A DNA stretch of 64,000 bases from JBBRVW01 sp963784645 (GTDB lineage: Bacteria; Actinomycetota; Actinomycetes; JACCUZ01). Position numbers and translations under genes: made by a program. Each line of letters starts with the position of its first letter. Within the stretch, counting starts at the first letter, position 1. The notes below the pieces were generated by a model, which was not told where the DNA came from, searched no databases, and worked only from the letters and a program-made list of their open reading frames with translations. Shown piece by piece: positions 1 to 8,785 of this stretch. Location of the stretch: positions 433,329-497,328 of the forward strand of contig CAWARY010000020.1 of the NCBI GenBank assembly GCA_963784645.1. The letters run 5' to 3'.

Positions 1-227
1 GGCGACGCGATGACCACGAGGTCGACGTCGGCGGCCAGGTCCCAGAGGCGGTCGGGGGTGTCGACGACCTCGACGCCCGGGTTGTCCGCGCGGGCGGCCG
101 CGGCCCGCTCCGGGTTCGCGGTGACCACGTAGCCCACGCGCAGACCGTCGACCTCGCGCAGCAGGGGTGCGTGGAAGTCCCGGCCCGCCATGCCGTAGCC
201 GACGAGGGCGACCCGGAGATCCGTCAC
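1..227 (-). CDS. Gfo/Idh/MocA family oxidoreductase, N-terminal fragment
   Basis: Partial gene running off the left edge; 75 residues of the N-terminus are visible from a GTG at 227. The start of the protein is a Rossmann NAD(P)-binding fold with the motif VGYGMAGRDFHAPLL, characteristic of the Gfo/Idh/MocA family (dehydrogenases of sugars, inositols and similar substrates). A second beta-alpha unit ends in DLVVIASP, again typical of this family. The substrate cannot be told without the C-terminal domain. It is divergent from lipB, with about 70 nt between the two starts. Confidence 0.8.
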   Translation of the reverse strand, partial: MTDLRVALVGYGMAGRDFHAPLLREVDGLRVGYVVTANPERAAAARADNPGVEVVDTPDRLWDLAADVDLVVIAS

Positions 228-299
228 GGGCCCGAGTCTGTCGCGCCGGCGCGGGTTCGTGCCACCCGGAGCTCACCCGCGCTGACGTACGCTCGGGGC

Positions 300-929
300 G
301 TGAGCGAGCTGCGCATGGTGCACGCGGGGGTCGTCCCCTACCAGGAGGCGTGGGACGAGCAGCGCCGGCTGCACGCCGAGGTGGTCGCCGGCGCCGAGCC
401 GCCCACCGTGCTGCTGCTCGAGCACGAGCCGGTCTACACCGCGGGCAAGCGCACGCTGGCCGCCGAGCGGCCCTTCGACGGGACCCCGGTGGTCGACGTC
501 GACCGGGGCGGGAAGATCACCTGGCACGGACCCGGCCAGCTCACCGGCTACCCGATCGTGCGGCTGCCCGAGCCGCTGGACGTGGTCTCCTACGTGCGAC
601 GCCTCGAGGAGGCGCTGATCCTCGTCTGTGCCGACCTCGGCGTCGACGCCGGGAGGGTCCAGGGCCGCTCCGGGGTGTGGGTGGTCGACGGCGCCGGCCC
701 GGACCGCAAGGTCGCGGCGATCGGCGTCCGGGTCTCGCAGGGCGCGACCATGCACGGCTTCGCACTCAACTGTGACTGCGACCTCGCGCCGTTCGCCAAC
801 ATGGTCCCCTGCGGCCTGACCGACGCCGCCGTGACGTCGCTGTCGCAGGAGACCGGCCGCGCCGTGACCGTCGCCGAGGCCACGCCGTACGTCGAGAAGC
901 GCCTCACCGAGGTCCTGACCGGCTGGTGA
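300..929 (+). CDS. lipB: Octanoyl-[acyl carrier protein]:protein N-octanoyltransferase LipB
   Basis: Transfers octanoyl from octanoyl-ACP to lipoyl domains, the first step of endogenous lipoate synthesis. The 209-residue product has the family signature RGGKITWHGPGQ (residues 69-80), the catalytic lysine K137 in DRKVAAIGVRVS, and the acyl-thioester cysteine C171 in MVPCGL. I chose the GTG at 300 because the protein then begins VSELRMVHAG like homologues; upstream in-frame starts would add a low-complexity extension. lipA follows 70 nt later on the same strand, so the two probably form one lipoylation unit. The aceE gene in this window is the E1 partner of a lipoate-dependent dehydrogenase. 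Confidence 0.95.
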   Translation: MSELRMVHAGVVPYQEAWDEQRRLHAEVVAGAEPPTVLLLEHEPVYTAGKRTLAAERPFDGTPVVDVDRGGKITWHGPGQLTGYPIVRLPEPLDVVSYVRRLEEALILVCADLGVDAGRVQGRSGVWVVDGAGPDRKVAAIGVRVSQGATMHGFALNCDCDLAPFANMVPCGLTDAAVTSLSQETGRAVTVAEATPYVEKRLTEVLTGW

Positions 930-999
930 GCGGCCCGGCCGAGCTGCGCGGAGGCAGCCCTCCGGGCGGGGAGATCGTCACCGACGTACCCTGGTCGGC

Positions 1000-1968
1000 G
1001 TGACGATCGCACCGGAGGGCCGCAAGCTGCTGCGCCTGGAGGTCCGCAACGCCGAGACCCCGATCGAGCGCAAGCCGTCGTGGATCAAGACCCGCGCGAC
1101 GATGGGCCCGGAGTACACCGAGCTCAAGGCGCTGGTGAAGCGCGAGGGCCTGCACACGGTGTGCGAGGCGGCCGGCTGCCCGAACATCTTCGAGTGCTGG
1201 GAGGACCGCGAGGCCACCTTCCTCATCGGTGGCGACCAGTGCACCCGCCGGTGCGACTTCTGCCAGATCGACACCGGCAAGCCGGAGCCGCTCGACCGCG
1301 ACGAGCCGCGACGCGTCGCCGAGTCGGTGCAGGCGATGGGCCTGCGCTACGCGACCATCACCGGTGTCGCGCGTGACGACCTGCCCGACGGCGGCTCGTG
1401 GCTCTACGCCGAGACCGTGAAGCAGATCCATGCGCTCAACCCGGGCACGGGCGTCGAGAACCTCATCCCCGACTTCAACGGCAAGCCGGACCTGCTCACC
1501 GAGGTCTTCGAGTCGCGCCCCGAGGTGCTCGCACACAACGTCGAGACCGTGCCGCGGATCTTCAAGCGGATCCGGCCGGCGTTCCGCTACGACCGCTCGC
1601 TCGACGTGATCCGGCAGGCCCGCGACTTCGGCCTGGTGACCAAGTCCAACCTCATCCTCGGCATGGGCGAGGAGCGCGAGGAGGTCAGCCAGGCGCTGCA
1701 GGACCTGCACGACGCCGGCTGCGAGCTGATCACCATCACGCAGTACCTCCGGCCCTCGCCGCGGCACCACCCGGTAGAGCGGTGGGTGAAGCCCGAGGAG
1801 TTCGTCGAGCTGGGCGAGGAGGCCGACGAGGTCGGCTTCGCCGGGGTCATGTCCGGGCCGCTGGTGCGTTCGTCGTACCGCGCGGGCCGGCTCTACCAGC
1901 AGGCGATCCAGGCGCGGGACGCGGCCGCTGCCGACCGGGCCGACCTGCCCACCGCCACCAGCGCCTGA
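1000..1968 (+). CDS. lipA: Lipoyl synthase LipA (radical SAM)
   Basis: Inserts two sulfurs into octanoyl-lysine to make the lipoyl cofactor. The 322-residue protein has both iron-sulfur cluster motifs: the auxiliary cluster cysteines C55, C60 and C66 (CEAAGCPNIFEC) and the radical-SAM CxxxCxxC at C81, C85 and C88 (CTRRCDFC). The C-terminal RSSYRA serine motif, which ligates the auxiliary cluster in the family, is present. It starts at GTG 1000, has normal length, and lies directly after lipB. Confidence 0.97.
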   Translation: MTIAPEGRKLLRLEVRNAETPIERKPSWIKTRATMGPEYTELKALVKREGLHTVCEAAGCPNIFECWEDREATFLIGGDQCTRRCDFCQIDTGKPEPLDRDEPRRVAESVQAMGLRYATITGVARDDLPDGGSWLYAETVKQIHALNPGTGVENLIPDFNGKPDLLTEVFESRPEVLAHNVETVPRIFKRIRPAFRYDRSLDVIRQARDFGLVTKSNLILGMGEEREEVSQALQDLHDAGCELITITQYLRPSPRHHPVERWVKPEEFVELGEEADEVGFAGVMSGPLVRSSYRAGRLYQQAIQARDAAAADRADLPTATSA

Positions 1969-2134
1969 CCCACCGCGCGCCGCACCCCCGAATGTGCGCC
2001 GACACACCACGACGACGGCGGGTCCGGTGCGTCCGCGCGCAAAGGATCATGCCGCCCCCACCCGCCCGGCAGATTTTCGCGGGACGTTGCCGGGCCGACA
2101 TCCGCCTGTAACTGCAGCCGGGTCCAGTAGAGGC

Positions 2135-2383
2135 ATGACACGAGCAGCAGCGCCCCAGGCCCTCCCGCCCATGGCCACCTTCTCCGAGCTCGTCTCCACC
2201 GCGGTACGAGCCGCGACGCACCACGTCACCGAGGGGTCCCGCCGCAACGCGCGGCAGGCCCTGGAGATCCGCCACGAGCTGGCCCGGCAGGGCTCCGAGG
2301 CGCTGGCCACCATCCCCCTCACCGCCCCGGTCCGGGAGCCGCTCGCCCTGCTGCCGCAGCGCGAGCACCGGCAGGCCGGCTGA
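2135..2383 (+). CDS. Small hypothetical protein
   Basis: An 82-residue ORF between lipA and the DUF4191 gene on the same strand. I do not recognise a domain. The sequence is predicted helical and slightly basic (for example SRRNARQALEIRHELARQ), with no signal peptide or membrane segment. It starts at ATG 2135 with a weak AGAGG upstream; ATG 2171 (MATFSEL) is an equally possible start. Codon use resembles neighbouring genes, and the reading frame stays open to a stop 86 nt before the next gene. It could be spurious. Confidence 0.4.
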   Translation: MTRAAAPQALPPMATFSELVSTAVRAATHHVTEGSRRNARQALEIRHELARQGSEALATIPLTAPVREPLALLPQREHRQAG

Positions 2384-2469
2384 CCCCGCCGCCCACCTCT
2401 TCCTACCGGCCGGTGCCACCGGCGGGCGGAGGACCGGCCCGCTGACGGAGGGCACGTATCCTTCGGCGC

Positions 2470-3171
2470 ATGGCTCGCAAGGACAGCACCGCACAGGACG
2501 CCGGCACGCCGGCCAAGCAGGGCCGGGTCGCGCAGATCCGGTCCGCCTACTCGATGACCCGCAAGGTCGATCCGATGGTCGGCTGGGTGACCGCCGCGGC
2601 GGGCCTGCTGGTCTTCGCGGTGGTCCTCGCGGTCGGCTTCCTCATCGGGCACCCGGTCTACCTGGGGATCATGGGCTTCATGGCCGCCTTCCTCGTGGCC
2701 ACCATCGTCTTCGGCAAGCGGGCCGAGAAGGCGGCGTTCTCACAGGTCGACGGGCAGCCCGGCGCGGCCGCCGCGGCCCTGAACATGCTGCGCCGCGGCT
2801 GGGTCGTCACACCGGCGGTGGCGGTCACCCGCAACCAGGACATCGTGCACCGGGCAGTCGGCCGGCCGGGTGTCGTCCTGATCGGCGAGGGCTCACCCAC
2901 CCGGGTGCAGGCGCTGCTCGTCACCGAGAAGAAGAAGGTCGCGCGCTACGTGCCCGACGTGCCGGTGTACGACGTGCAGGCCGGCAACGGCGAGGGGCAG
3001 GTCCGGCTGCGCAAGCTCAACAACCACCTGATGAAGCTGCCGCGCAACCTCACGAACTCCCAGGTCACCGAGGTCAACCGCCGCCTGAAGGCGCTCGGCA
3101 CCATGAGCCTGCCGATCCCCAAGGGCCCGATGCCCAAGGGCACCCGGATGCCGCGCGGCCCGCGCGCCTGA
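2470..3171 (+). CDS. DUF4191 integral membrane protein
   Basis: A 233-residue protein of the actinobacterial DUF4191 family, usually found just downstream of lipA as here. A basic N-terminus (residues 1-35) precedes two adjacent transmembrane segments (about 40-60 and 65-85). A cytoplasmic domain of about 145 residues follows, with the conserved NMLRRGW and HRAVGRPGVVLIGEG stretches, and the basic tail is rich in Lys, Pro and Arg. The function is unknown. It ends at a perfect hairpin shared with the convergent RDD gene. Confidence 0.9.
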   Translation: MARKDSTAQDAGTPAKQGRVAQIRSAYSMTRKVDPMVGWVTAAAGLLVFAVVLAVGFLIGHPVYLGIMGFMAAFLVATIVFGKRAEKAAFSQVDGQPGAAAAALNMLRRGWVVTPAVAVTRNQDIVHRAVGRPGVVLIGEGSPTRVQALLVTEKKKVARYVPDVPVYDVQAGNGEGQVRLRKLNNHLMKLPRNLTNSQVTEVNRRLKALGTMSLPIPKGPMPKGTRMPRGPRA

Positions 3172-3187
3172 CGCAGCCCCGCCGACT

Positions 3188-3229
3188 TGTCAGCCGCTGG
3201 CTGCCGTATCCGGCGGCCAGCGGCTGACA
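3188..3229. terminator. 19-bp hairpin between convergent genes (TTGTCAGCCGC family)
   Basis: Inverted repeat with 19-nt arms (3188-3206 and 3211-3229), one G:U pair and a 4-nt TATC loop, lying between the stops of DUF4191 (+) and RDD (-). There is no U tract, so it is probably a bidirectional intrinsic terminator of the high-GC type. The outer arm TTGTCAGCCGC recurs in the hairpin after aceE at 50487-50528. Confidence 0.7.
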
Positions 3230-3235
3230 CGTGCC

Positions 3236-3679
3236 TCAGCGGAAGCGGACGACGACGGTCCCCACGGCCTTGTCGTGCAGCCCGCGCCCGTCGCGGTCCC
3301 AGATGACCGCCGGGACCAGCAGGCACAGCAGCAGCGTCCGCAGCAGCGCGCGCGGCAGGCCCACCGGCTTCCCGTCGAGGCGGACCACCCGCAGCCCGTG
3401 GACCAGCTGACCGGCCGAGCCGGACGCCAGCCAGGTCAGGACGAGCACCTCGAGGGCGAAGACCGCCAGCGTCCAGCCCTGGTCGCGCAGCAGCCCGTAG
3501 GCGATGAGGCTGCAGGCCAGGGCGTCGATCAGATAGGCGATCAGGCGGGCCCCGAGACCGGCGACGGACCCGCGGCCCTGCTCGGGCAGGCCCAGTCGCT
3601 GGCCGGGGTACGAGCCGGGCGCGTGCGGGCGCCTCCCCGGCCCCTCGAGCCAGGTCGCGATGTCCTTCCGCTCGACCAC
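3236..3679 (-). CDS. RDD family membrane protein
   Basis: A 147-residue RDD-domain protein. Two or three hydrophobic helices are evident (for example ARLIAYLIDALACSLIAYGL and LAVFALEVLVLTWLASG), followed by the loop GQLVHGLRVVRLDGKPVG and the closing RDGRGLHDKAVGTVVV, which is diagnostic of the family. RDD proteins are small multi-pass proteins of unclear function, some proposed as transporters. I chose GTG 3679; in actinobacteria this gene commonly sits next to glnA, as here, and it is divergent from glnA across the GlnR-type operator. Confidence 0.85.
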   Translation of the reverse strand: MVERKDIATWLEGPGRRPHAPGSYPGQRLGLPEQGRGSVAGLGARLIAYLIDALACSLIAYGLLRDQGWTLAVFALEVLVLTWLASGSAGQLVHGLRVVRLDGKPVGLPRALLRTLLLCLLVPAVIWDRDGRGLHDKAVGTVVVRFR

Positions 3680-3775
3680 GGGCCTACGGTACGTCGGTAG
3701 GCCCCGGTCCCCGCGGCCGGTGCCCGGCCTGTCGACCGACCGGCTCACCACGGCACCGCGTGAGGGTGCGGACTC

Positions 3776-3813
3776 GTAACACGACGGAAACACGAGGGTC
3801 ACTGCCGGGAAAT
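3776..3813 (+). promoter_or_regulatory. GlnR-type operator upstream of glnA (double a-b site)
   Basis: Four 5-mers at exact 6-nt spacing: GTAAC (3776-3780), GAAAC (3787-3791), GTCAC (3798-3802) and GAAAT (3809-3813). This matches the actinobacterial GlnR consensus, gTnAC-n6-GaAAC repeated twice. A possible -10 (TAGCGT, 3824-3829) lies just downstream, and the glnA start is 60 nt from the last box. That GlnR binds here is inferred from the match; glnR is not in the window. Confidence 0.85.
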
Positions 3814-3872
3814 CCGGCGCCCCTAGCGTCGCCGTCCAGACGGCAGATCGCCGCCGGCTCCAAGGAGGATGG

Positions 3873-5297
3873 ATGTTCCAGAACGCGGACGAGGTCCTGC
3901 GCTTCATCAAGAAGGAGGACGTGAAGTTCGTCGACGTCCGTTTCTGCGACCTGCCGGGCGTGATGCAGCACTTCAACGTGCCGGCCGAGACGGTCGACGA
4001 GGACTTCTTCACCAACGGCCAGATGTTCGACGGATCCTCCATCCGCGGCTTCCAGGCGATCCACGAGTCCGACATGAAGCTGATCCCGGACCCGACGACC
4101 GCCTTCCTGGACCCGTTCCGGGTCGAGAAGACGCTGGCGCTGAACTTCTCGATCCGTGACCCGTTCACGGACGAGCCGTACAGCCGCGACCCGCGCAACA
4201 TCGCGGCGAAGGCCGAGGCGTACCTGAAGACCTCCGGCATCGCGGACACGGTCTACTTCGGCCCGGAGGCGGAGTTCTACGTCTTCGACGACGTGCGCTT
4301 CGAGACCAAGCAGAACGCCGGCTACTACTACATCGACTCCATCGAGGGCGCCTGGAACTCCGGGCGCGTCGAGGAGGGCGGCAACCGCGGCTACAAGACG
4401 CGGTACAAGGGCGGCTACTTCCCCGTCCCGCCGGTCGACCACTACGCCGACCTGCGCGACCAGATGTCGCTCGAGCTGAACCGGGCCGGCCTCGAGGTCG
4501 AGCGCGCGCACCACGAGGTGGGCACCGCGGGCCAGGCCGAGATCAACTACAAGTTCGACACGCTGCTGTCCGCCGGCGACAAGCTGATGCTGTTCAAGTA
4601 CATCATCAAGAACGTCGCATGGAACGCCGGGAAGACCGCCACCTTCATGCCGAAGCCGCTCTTCGGTGACAACGGGTCCGGCATGCACTGCCACCAGTCG
4701 CTGTGGAAGGACGGCAACCCGCTGTTCTACGACGAGCTCGGCTACGCCGGCCTGTCGGACATGGCGCGGTACTACATCGGCGGCCTGCTGAAGCACGCAC
4801 CGTCGCTGCTGGCGTTCACCAACCCGACGGTCAACAGCTATCACCGCCTGGTGCCCGGCTACGAGGCCCCGGTCAACCTGGTCTACTCGCAGCGCAACCG
4901 CTCGGCCTGCATCCGCATCCCGATCACCGGCGCGAACCCGAAGGCCAAGCGCATCGAGTTCCGTGTGCCCGACCCGTCGTCGAACCCGTACCTCGCCTTC
5001 TCGGCGATGCTGATGGCCGGCCTCGACGGCATCCGGAACAAGATCGAGCCCGAGCAGCCGGTCGACAAGGACCTCTACGAGCTGCCCCCGGACGAGCACG
5101 CCGAGATCTCGCAGGTCCCGGCATCGCTCCCGGAGGTGCTCGACGCCCTCGAGGCCGACAACGCCTACTTGCAGGAGGGCGGGGTCTTCACCGAGGACCT
5201 CCTCGAGACCTGGATCGACTGGAAGCGCGTCAACGAGGTCGACCCGATCCGCCTGCGTCCGCACCCGCACGAGTTCGAGCTGTACTACGACATCTGA
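3873..5297 (+). CDS. glnA: Glutamine synthetase type I-beta (adenylylatable)
   Basis: Makes glutamine from glutamate, ammonia and ATP as a cytosolic dodecamer. The 474-residue protein has the standard GS motifs: the beta-grasp DGSS (MFDGSSIRGF), the active-site metal motif FGPEAEFYVFD, the ATP motif TFMPKPLFGDNGSGMH, the glutamate-binding NSYHRLVPGYEAP, and RNRSA. The adenylylation loop DKDLYELPP places the target tyrosine at Y402, so GlnE (13005-16013) should be able to modify it. A strong AAGGAGG (3862-3868) fixes the ATG at 3873. It is controlled by the GlnR-type operator upstream and closed by a terminator at 5311. Confidence 0.97.
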   Translation: MFQNADEVLRFIKKEDVKFVDVRFCDLPGVMQHFNVPAETVDEDFFTNGQMFDGSSIRGFQAIHESDMKLIPDPTTAFLDPFRVEKTLALNFSIRDPFTDEPYSRDPRNIAAKAEAYLKTSGIADTVYFGPEAEFYVFDDVRFETKQNAGYYYIDSIEGAWNSGRVEEGGNRGYKTRYKGGYFPVPPVDHYADLRDQMSLELNRAGLEVERAHHEVGTAGQAEINYKFDTLLSAGDKLMLFKYIIKNVAWNAGKTATFMPKPLFGDNGSGMHCHQSLWKDGNPLFYDELGYAGLSDMARYYIGGLLKHAPSLLAFTNPTVNSYHRLVPGYEAPVNLVYSQRNRSACIRIPITGANPKAKRIEFRVPDPSSNPYLAFSAMLMAGLDGIRNKIEPEQPVDKDLYELPPDEHAEISQVPASLPEVLDALEADNAYLQEGGVFTEDLLETWIDWKRVNEVDPIRLRPHPHEFELYYDI

Positions 5298-5310
5298 GCG
5301 TCACGCGGAG

Positions 5311-5339
5311 CCCCCCGACCTGCGAGGGTCGGGGGGTTT
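5311..5339 (+). terminator. Rho-independent terminator of glnA
   Basis: GC-rich stem CCCCCCGACC / GGTCGGGGGG with a short TGCGA loop followed by TTTC, 13 nt after the glnA stop. Confidence 0.85.
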
Positions 5340-5578
5340 CGTGCTGTCCGGGCTCAGACGTCTTACTTCTCGGCCGGGCGCAGGGCTGGCCGCCGAAGTG
5401 GAGGCCGAGAGCGGTGCGGTCGAGGTAGCACTTCTCGCCGTTCACCGCGATCCGCCGTCCACGGCACTCGAGGGCCTCCCGCGGAAGCCGGCCGGTCGGC
5501 GTGAACCGCTCGCTCGACCGCGGACCGCCCACTACGCTCCCGCGAGGGGCAGATCCGGAGGCGGGGTGCGCACCAGAC

Positions 5579-7234
5579 ATGGCCAAGCCGACCATCCTCA
5601 CGGTGGACGACGACCCGAGCGTCTCGATGGCCATCACCCGGGACCTGCGCTCGCGCTACGGCGAGGCCTACCGCGTCGCCTGGGTGACGTCGGCCGCAGA
5701 GGCGCTCGAGCTGCTCGCGGAGCTCGCGCTGAAGGGTCGGCCGGTCGCCCTGATCGCCACCGACCAGCGGATGCCGGACATGACCGGGATCGAGCTGCTT
5801 GCCCGGGCTCGCCCGACCGTTCCTGACGCGAAGACCCTGCTGCTGACGGCCTACGCCGACACCGACGTCGCCATCAGGGCTATCAACGACATCGAGCTCG
5901 ACTACTACCTGGTGAAGCCCTGGGACCCGCCCGCCGAGCGGCTCTACCCGGTGGTCGACGACCTGCTCGACGACTGGCGGCAGTCGCACCGGGAGGACAC
6001 CGTCGACGTTCGGGTCGTCGGGCACCGGTGGTCGGAGCGAAGCCATGAGGTGAAGACCTTCCTGGCCCGCAACCACGTGCCCTACCGCTGGCTGGACATC
6101 GACCGGGACGACGAGGCGGCCCGACTGGTCGAGCTGGCCGCGGCCGGGACCACCGACCTGCCGCTGGTGCTGGTGGCCGACGCCGACCCGCTGTTCACCC
6201 CCACCACCGCCGCGGTCGCTGACGCCCTCGGCCTGCGCACCCGGGCGGAGCAGCCGCTCTACGACCTCTGCATCGTCGGCGCGGGGCCGGCCGGCCTCGC
6301 CGCTGCGGTGTACGCGGCCTCCGAGGGGCTACGGACCGTGGTCGTCGAGCGCGAGGCCCCCGGGGGCCAGGCTGGGCAGAGCGCGTCGATCGAGAACTAC
6401 CTCGGCTTCCCCCGCGGGCTGTCCGGCGCCGACCTCGCCCACCGGGCCGTCGCGCAGGCCGGCCGGTTCGGGGCCGAGATGGTGCTCGCGCGCGACGTCG
6501 CGTCCTTCGAGGAGCGCGGACCGGTGCGAGCGATCCGCCTGGACGACGGGGCAGAGATCGAGGCGCGGGCGCTCGTGGTCGCCACCGGCGTCTCCTATCG
6601 CCGGCTGGCGGCTCCCGGACTCGAGGACTTCACCGGCCGCGGGGTCTACTACGGCGCCAGCGCCGGCGAGGCGGTGCAGTGCGAGGGCGACGACGTGTAC
6701 GTCGTCGGCGCCGCCAACTCGGCCGGGCAGGCCGTGCTCAACCTGGCCCGCTTCGCCAAGCTCGTCGTGCTCCTGGTCCGCGGTCCGTCGCTCGAGGACA
6801 CGATGTCGAGCTACCTGGTCGCCCGGATCCGTGAGGCGGCCAACGTCGAGGTGCGGACCGGCGCGACCGTCACAGGAGCACGGGGTGACAGCCACCTCGA
6901 GGGCATCACCGTGACCTCCGCGTCCGAGCGCTCCGAGGAGGTGGCGACGAGCTGGCTGTTCGTCTTCATCGGGGCTTCCCCACGGACCGACTGGCTGGGT
7001 GCCCAGGTCGTGCGCGACAGCAAGGGCTTCGTGGTCACCGGCCACGACCTGCTGGCCGACGGCGCCGGCGGGTCGTGGCCGCTGGCCCGGGCACCGTTCG
7101 CCCTGGAGACCAGCGTGCCCGGCGTCTTCGCGGCCGGCGACGTGCGGCTCGAGTCGATGAAGCGGGTCGCGTCCGCGGTGGGCGAGGGAGCGATGTCGGT
7201 CTATCTCGTGCACCGCTACCTGGCCACGGTGTAG
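5579..7234 (+). CDS. Response regulator fused to a thioredoxin-reductase-like flavoprotein
   Basis: A 551-residue three-part protein. Residues 5-125 form a complete receiver domain (acidic pocket D10/D11, phosphoacceptor D62 in TDQRMP, T90, K113). Residues 140-220 look like a thioredoxin/glutaredoxin-fold linker without a CxxC. Residues 226-551 form a thioredoxin-reductase-like domain with the FAD motif GAGPAG (234-239), GGQAGQSASIENYLGFP, and a second dinucleotide site near 376. Where TrxR has its CxxC, this protein reads YYGASAGE (357-364), so it lacks the redox cysteines and is unlikely to reduce thioredoxin. The ATG at 5579 is followed 9 nt after the stop by a histidine kinase gene. I infer that phosphorylation of the receiver controls an unknown flavin-dependent activity. 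Confidence 0.9.
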   Translation: MAKPTILTVDDDPSVSMAITRDLRSRYGEAYRVAWVTSAAEALELLAELALKGRPVALIATDQRMPDMTGIELLARARPTVPDAKTLLLTAYADTDVAIRAINDIELDYYLVKPWDPPAERLYPVVDDLLDDWRQSHREDTVDVRVVGHRWSERSHEVKTFLARNHVPYRWLDIDRDDEAARLVELAAAGTTDLPLVLVADADPLFTPTTAAVADALGLRTRAEQPLYDLCIVGAGPAGLAAAVYAASEGLRTVVVEREAPGGQAGQSASIENYLGFPRGLSGADLAHRAVAQAGRFGAEMVLARDVASFEERGPVRAIRLDDGAEIEARALVVATGVSYRRLAAPGLEDFTGRGVYYGASAGEAVQCEGDDVYVVGAANSAGQAVLNLARFAKLVVLLVRGPSLEDTMSSYLVARIREAANVEVRTGATVTGARGDSHLEGITVTSASERSEEVATSWLFVFIGASPRTDWLGAQVVRDSKGFVVTGHDLLADGAGGSWPLARAPFALETSVPGVFAAGDVRLESMKRVASAVGEGAMSVYLVHRYLATV

Positions 7235-7243
7235 GGCCCGGCC

Positions 7244-8629
7244 GTGCAGCTCGCCGACCTGCGGACGATGGCGGTCTTCGACGGCACCGACGACGAGGCC
7301 CTGACCGCGCTGCTGGCGCTCGGTGACGAGGTCACCTTCGACGTCGGCGACGAGGTCTTCCGCGAGGGGGCCGCGGCAGAGTCCTGGTGGCTGCTCGTCG
7401 CCGGCGCCGTCGACCTGGTCCGGCACCTCGGCCGCGAGGAGACCCTGCTCGGCTCGATGGACCTGCCCGGCAGGTGGGCCGGCGGTTTCCGCGCGTGGGA
7501 CGAGCACGGGGTCTACCTGGCGACCGGGCGCGGACGGGTCCCGGGAAGGCTGCTGCGGGTACCGTCGACCGACCTGCGCGACTGGGCCCGCGACCGGTTC
7601 CCGTTCGGCGAGCACATCCTCGTCGGGGTCTTCCGCACCGCCCGGGCCTTCGAGACCGTCGCCCGGGAGCGCGAGGCGCTCGTCGCGCTGGGCACCCTCG
7701 CCGCCGGGCTCGCCCACGAGATCAACAACCCGGCTGCCGCCGCGACCCGGGCCGTCGACGTCCTGCGCGAGACCCACGACGGCCTGCTGGACGCCTTGTC
7801 CCGGCTGGCCGCGCACGGCATCAGCGCCGAGCACTACATGACGCTGAACGCCCTGCGCGAGGACGTGCCCCGATCCCCCGGCCGGCCGGACGCGCTGGAG
7901 ACCGCCCGTCGCGAGGACGCGTTGAGCACCTGGATGGAGCGCAACGACGTGCGGCGGGACTGGGTGATCGTGCCCGCACTCGCTGCCGCCGGGGTCGACA
8001 CGGCGTGGTGCGACCGGGTGGCCGACCTGCTGCCCGAGTCGCTGGAGCCCGCGCTGGAGTGGGTGGCGTGCACGCTGACCAGCGACTCGATGCTCACCCT
8101 GCTGAAGGACTCCAGCCGCCGCATCTCCCAGCTGGTCGGCGACGTCAAGACCTACTCGCAGCTGGACCGGGCGTCGGTGCAGCGCACCCAGGTCGAGGAA
8201 GGCCTGGACAGCACACTGGCGATCCTCGCGCACCGGATACCGACGGGCGTCACCGTCGTCCGCGCGTACGACGACGACGTCCCGGTCATCGACGCCGCCG
8301 CCGCCGAGCTCAACCAGGTGTGGACCAACCTGCTCACCAACGCGCTGGACGCCATGGACGGCTCCGGGACGCTGACGGTGGTCACGCGGCGCCACGGTGA
8401 CGGGGTCGAGGTCGAGGTGGTCGACACGGGGTCGGGCCTGACGCCGCAGGCGCGCGAGCACGCCTTCGAGCCGTTCTTCACGACCAAGGGCGTCGGCCAG
8501 GGGACGGGGCTGGGTCTCGACATCTGCCGCCGCATCGTCGTGGACCGGCACGCCGGCAGCATCGACATCGAGCCGCAGGCGCAGGGCGTCCTGCTCCGCG
8601 TCCGGCTGCCGGCGCACCCCCCGGGCTAG
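7244..8629 (+). CDS. Sensor histidine kinase with N-terminal cyclic-nucleotide-binding-like domain
   Basis: A 461-residue soluble kinase. Residues 1-125 resemble a cNMP-binding beta-roll (MAVFDGTDDEAL, VFREGAAAESWWLLVAGAVDLVR). A HisKA-type dimerisation helix follows, with phosphoacceptor H158 in LAAGLAHEINNPAAAA, then a long alpha-helical insert (about 170-270). The HATPase_c domain has its N box (NQVWTNLLTNALDAM), G1 (DTGSGL), F (FEPFFTTK) and G2 (GQGTGLGL) motifs. It starts at GTG 7244, 9 nt after the receiver-TrxR fusion, and is presumably its cognate kinase. There is no transmembrane segment, so the signal sensed is cytosolic, possibly a nucleotide or a redox state. Confidence 0.9.
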   Translation: MQLADLRTMAVFDGTDDEALTALLALGDEVTFDVGDEVFREGAAAESWWLLVAGAVDLVRHLGREETLLGSMDLPGRWAGGFRAWDEHGVYLATGRGRVPGRLLRVPSTDLRDWARDRFPFGEHILVGVFRTARAFETVAREREALVALGTLAAGLAHEINNPAAAATRAVDVLRETHDGLLDALSRLAAHGISAEHYMTLNALREDVPRSPGRPDALETARREDALSTWMERNDVRRDWVIVPALAAAGVDTAWCDRVADLLPESLEPALEWVACTLTSDSMLTLLKDSSRRISQLVGDVKTYSQLDRASVQRTQVEEGLDSTLAILAHRIPTGVTVVRAYDDDVPVIDAAAAELNQVWTNLLTNALDAMDGSGTLTVVTRRHGDGVEVEVVDTGSGLTPQAREHAFEPFFTTKGVGQGTGLGLDICRRIVVDRHAGSIDIEPQAQGVLLRVRLPAHPPG

Positions 8630-8731
8630 AGCCCGCAGCGTCCTGGCATCGGGTCGCCGGACATCCCCGACACCTACGCCCCTCGCAGGAACGCGTGGCC
8701 CTGACCCTTTCCGGCGCCGCTCCGCTCACGA

Positions 8732-8768
8732 CGGAGGCCCCCACCCGCCGTGCGGGTGAGGGCCTCCG
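8732..8768. terminator. Bidirectional terminator hairpin
   Basis: Inverted repeat CGGAGGCC... / ...GGCCTCCG with 17-nt arms, one mismatch and a 3-nt loop, between the convergent kinase and glycoside hydrolase genes. Confidence 0.75.
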
Positions 8769-8785
8769 AGGTCGCTCCGGGGGTG

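Noticed and set aside
6329..8617. 762-codon minus-strand ORF opposite the RR-TrxR fusion and histidine kinase
   Set aside because: Shadow frame; the + strand has complete catalytic motifs and tight gene junctions.
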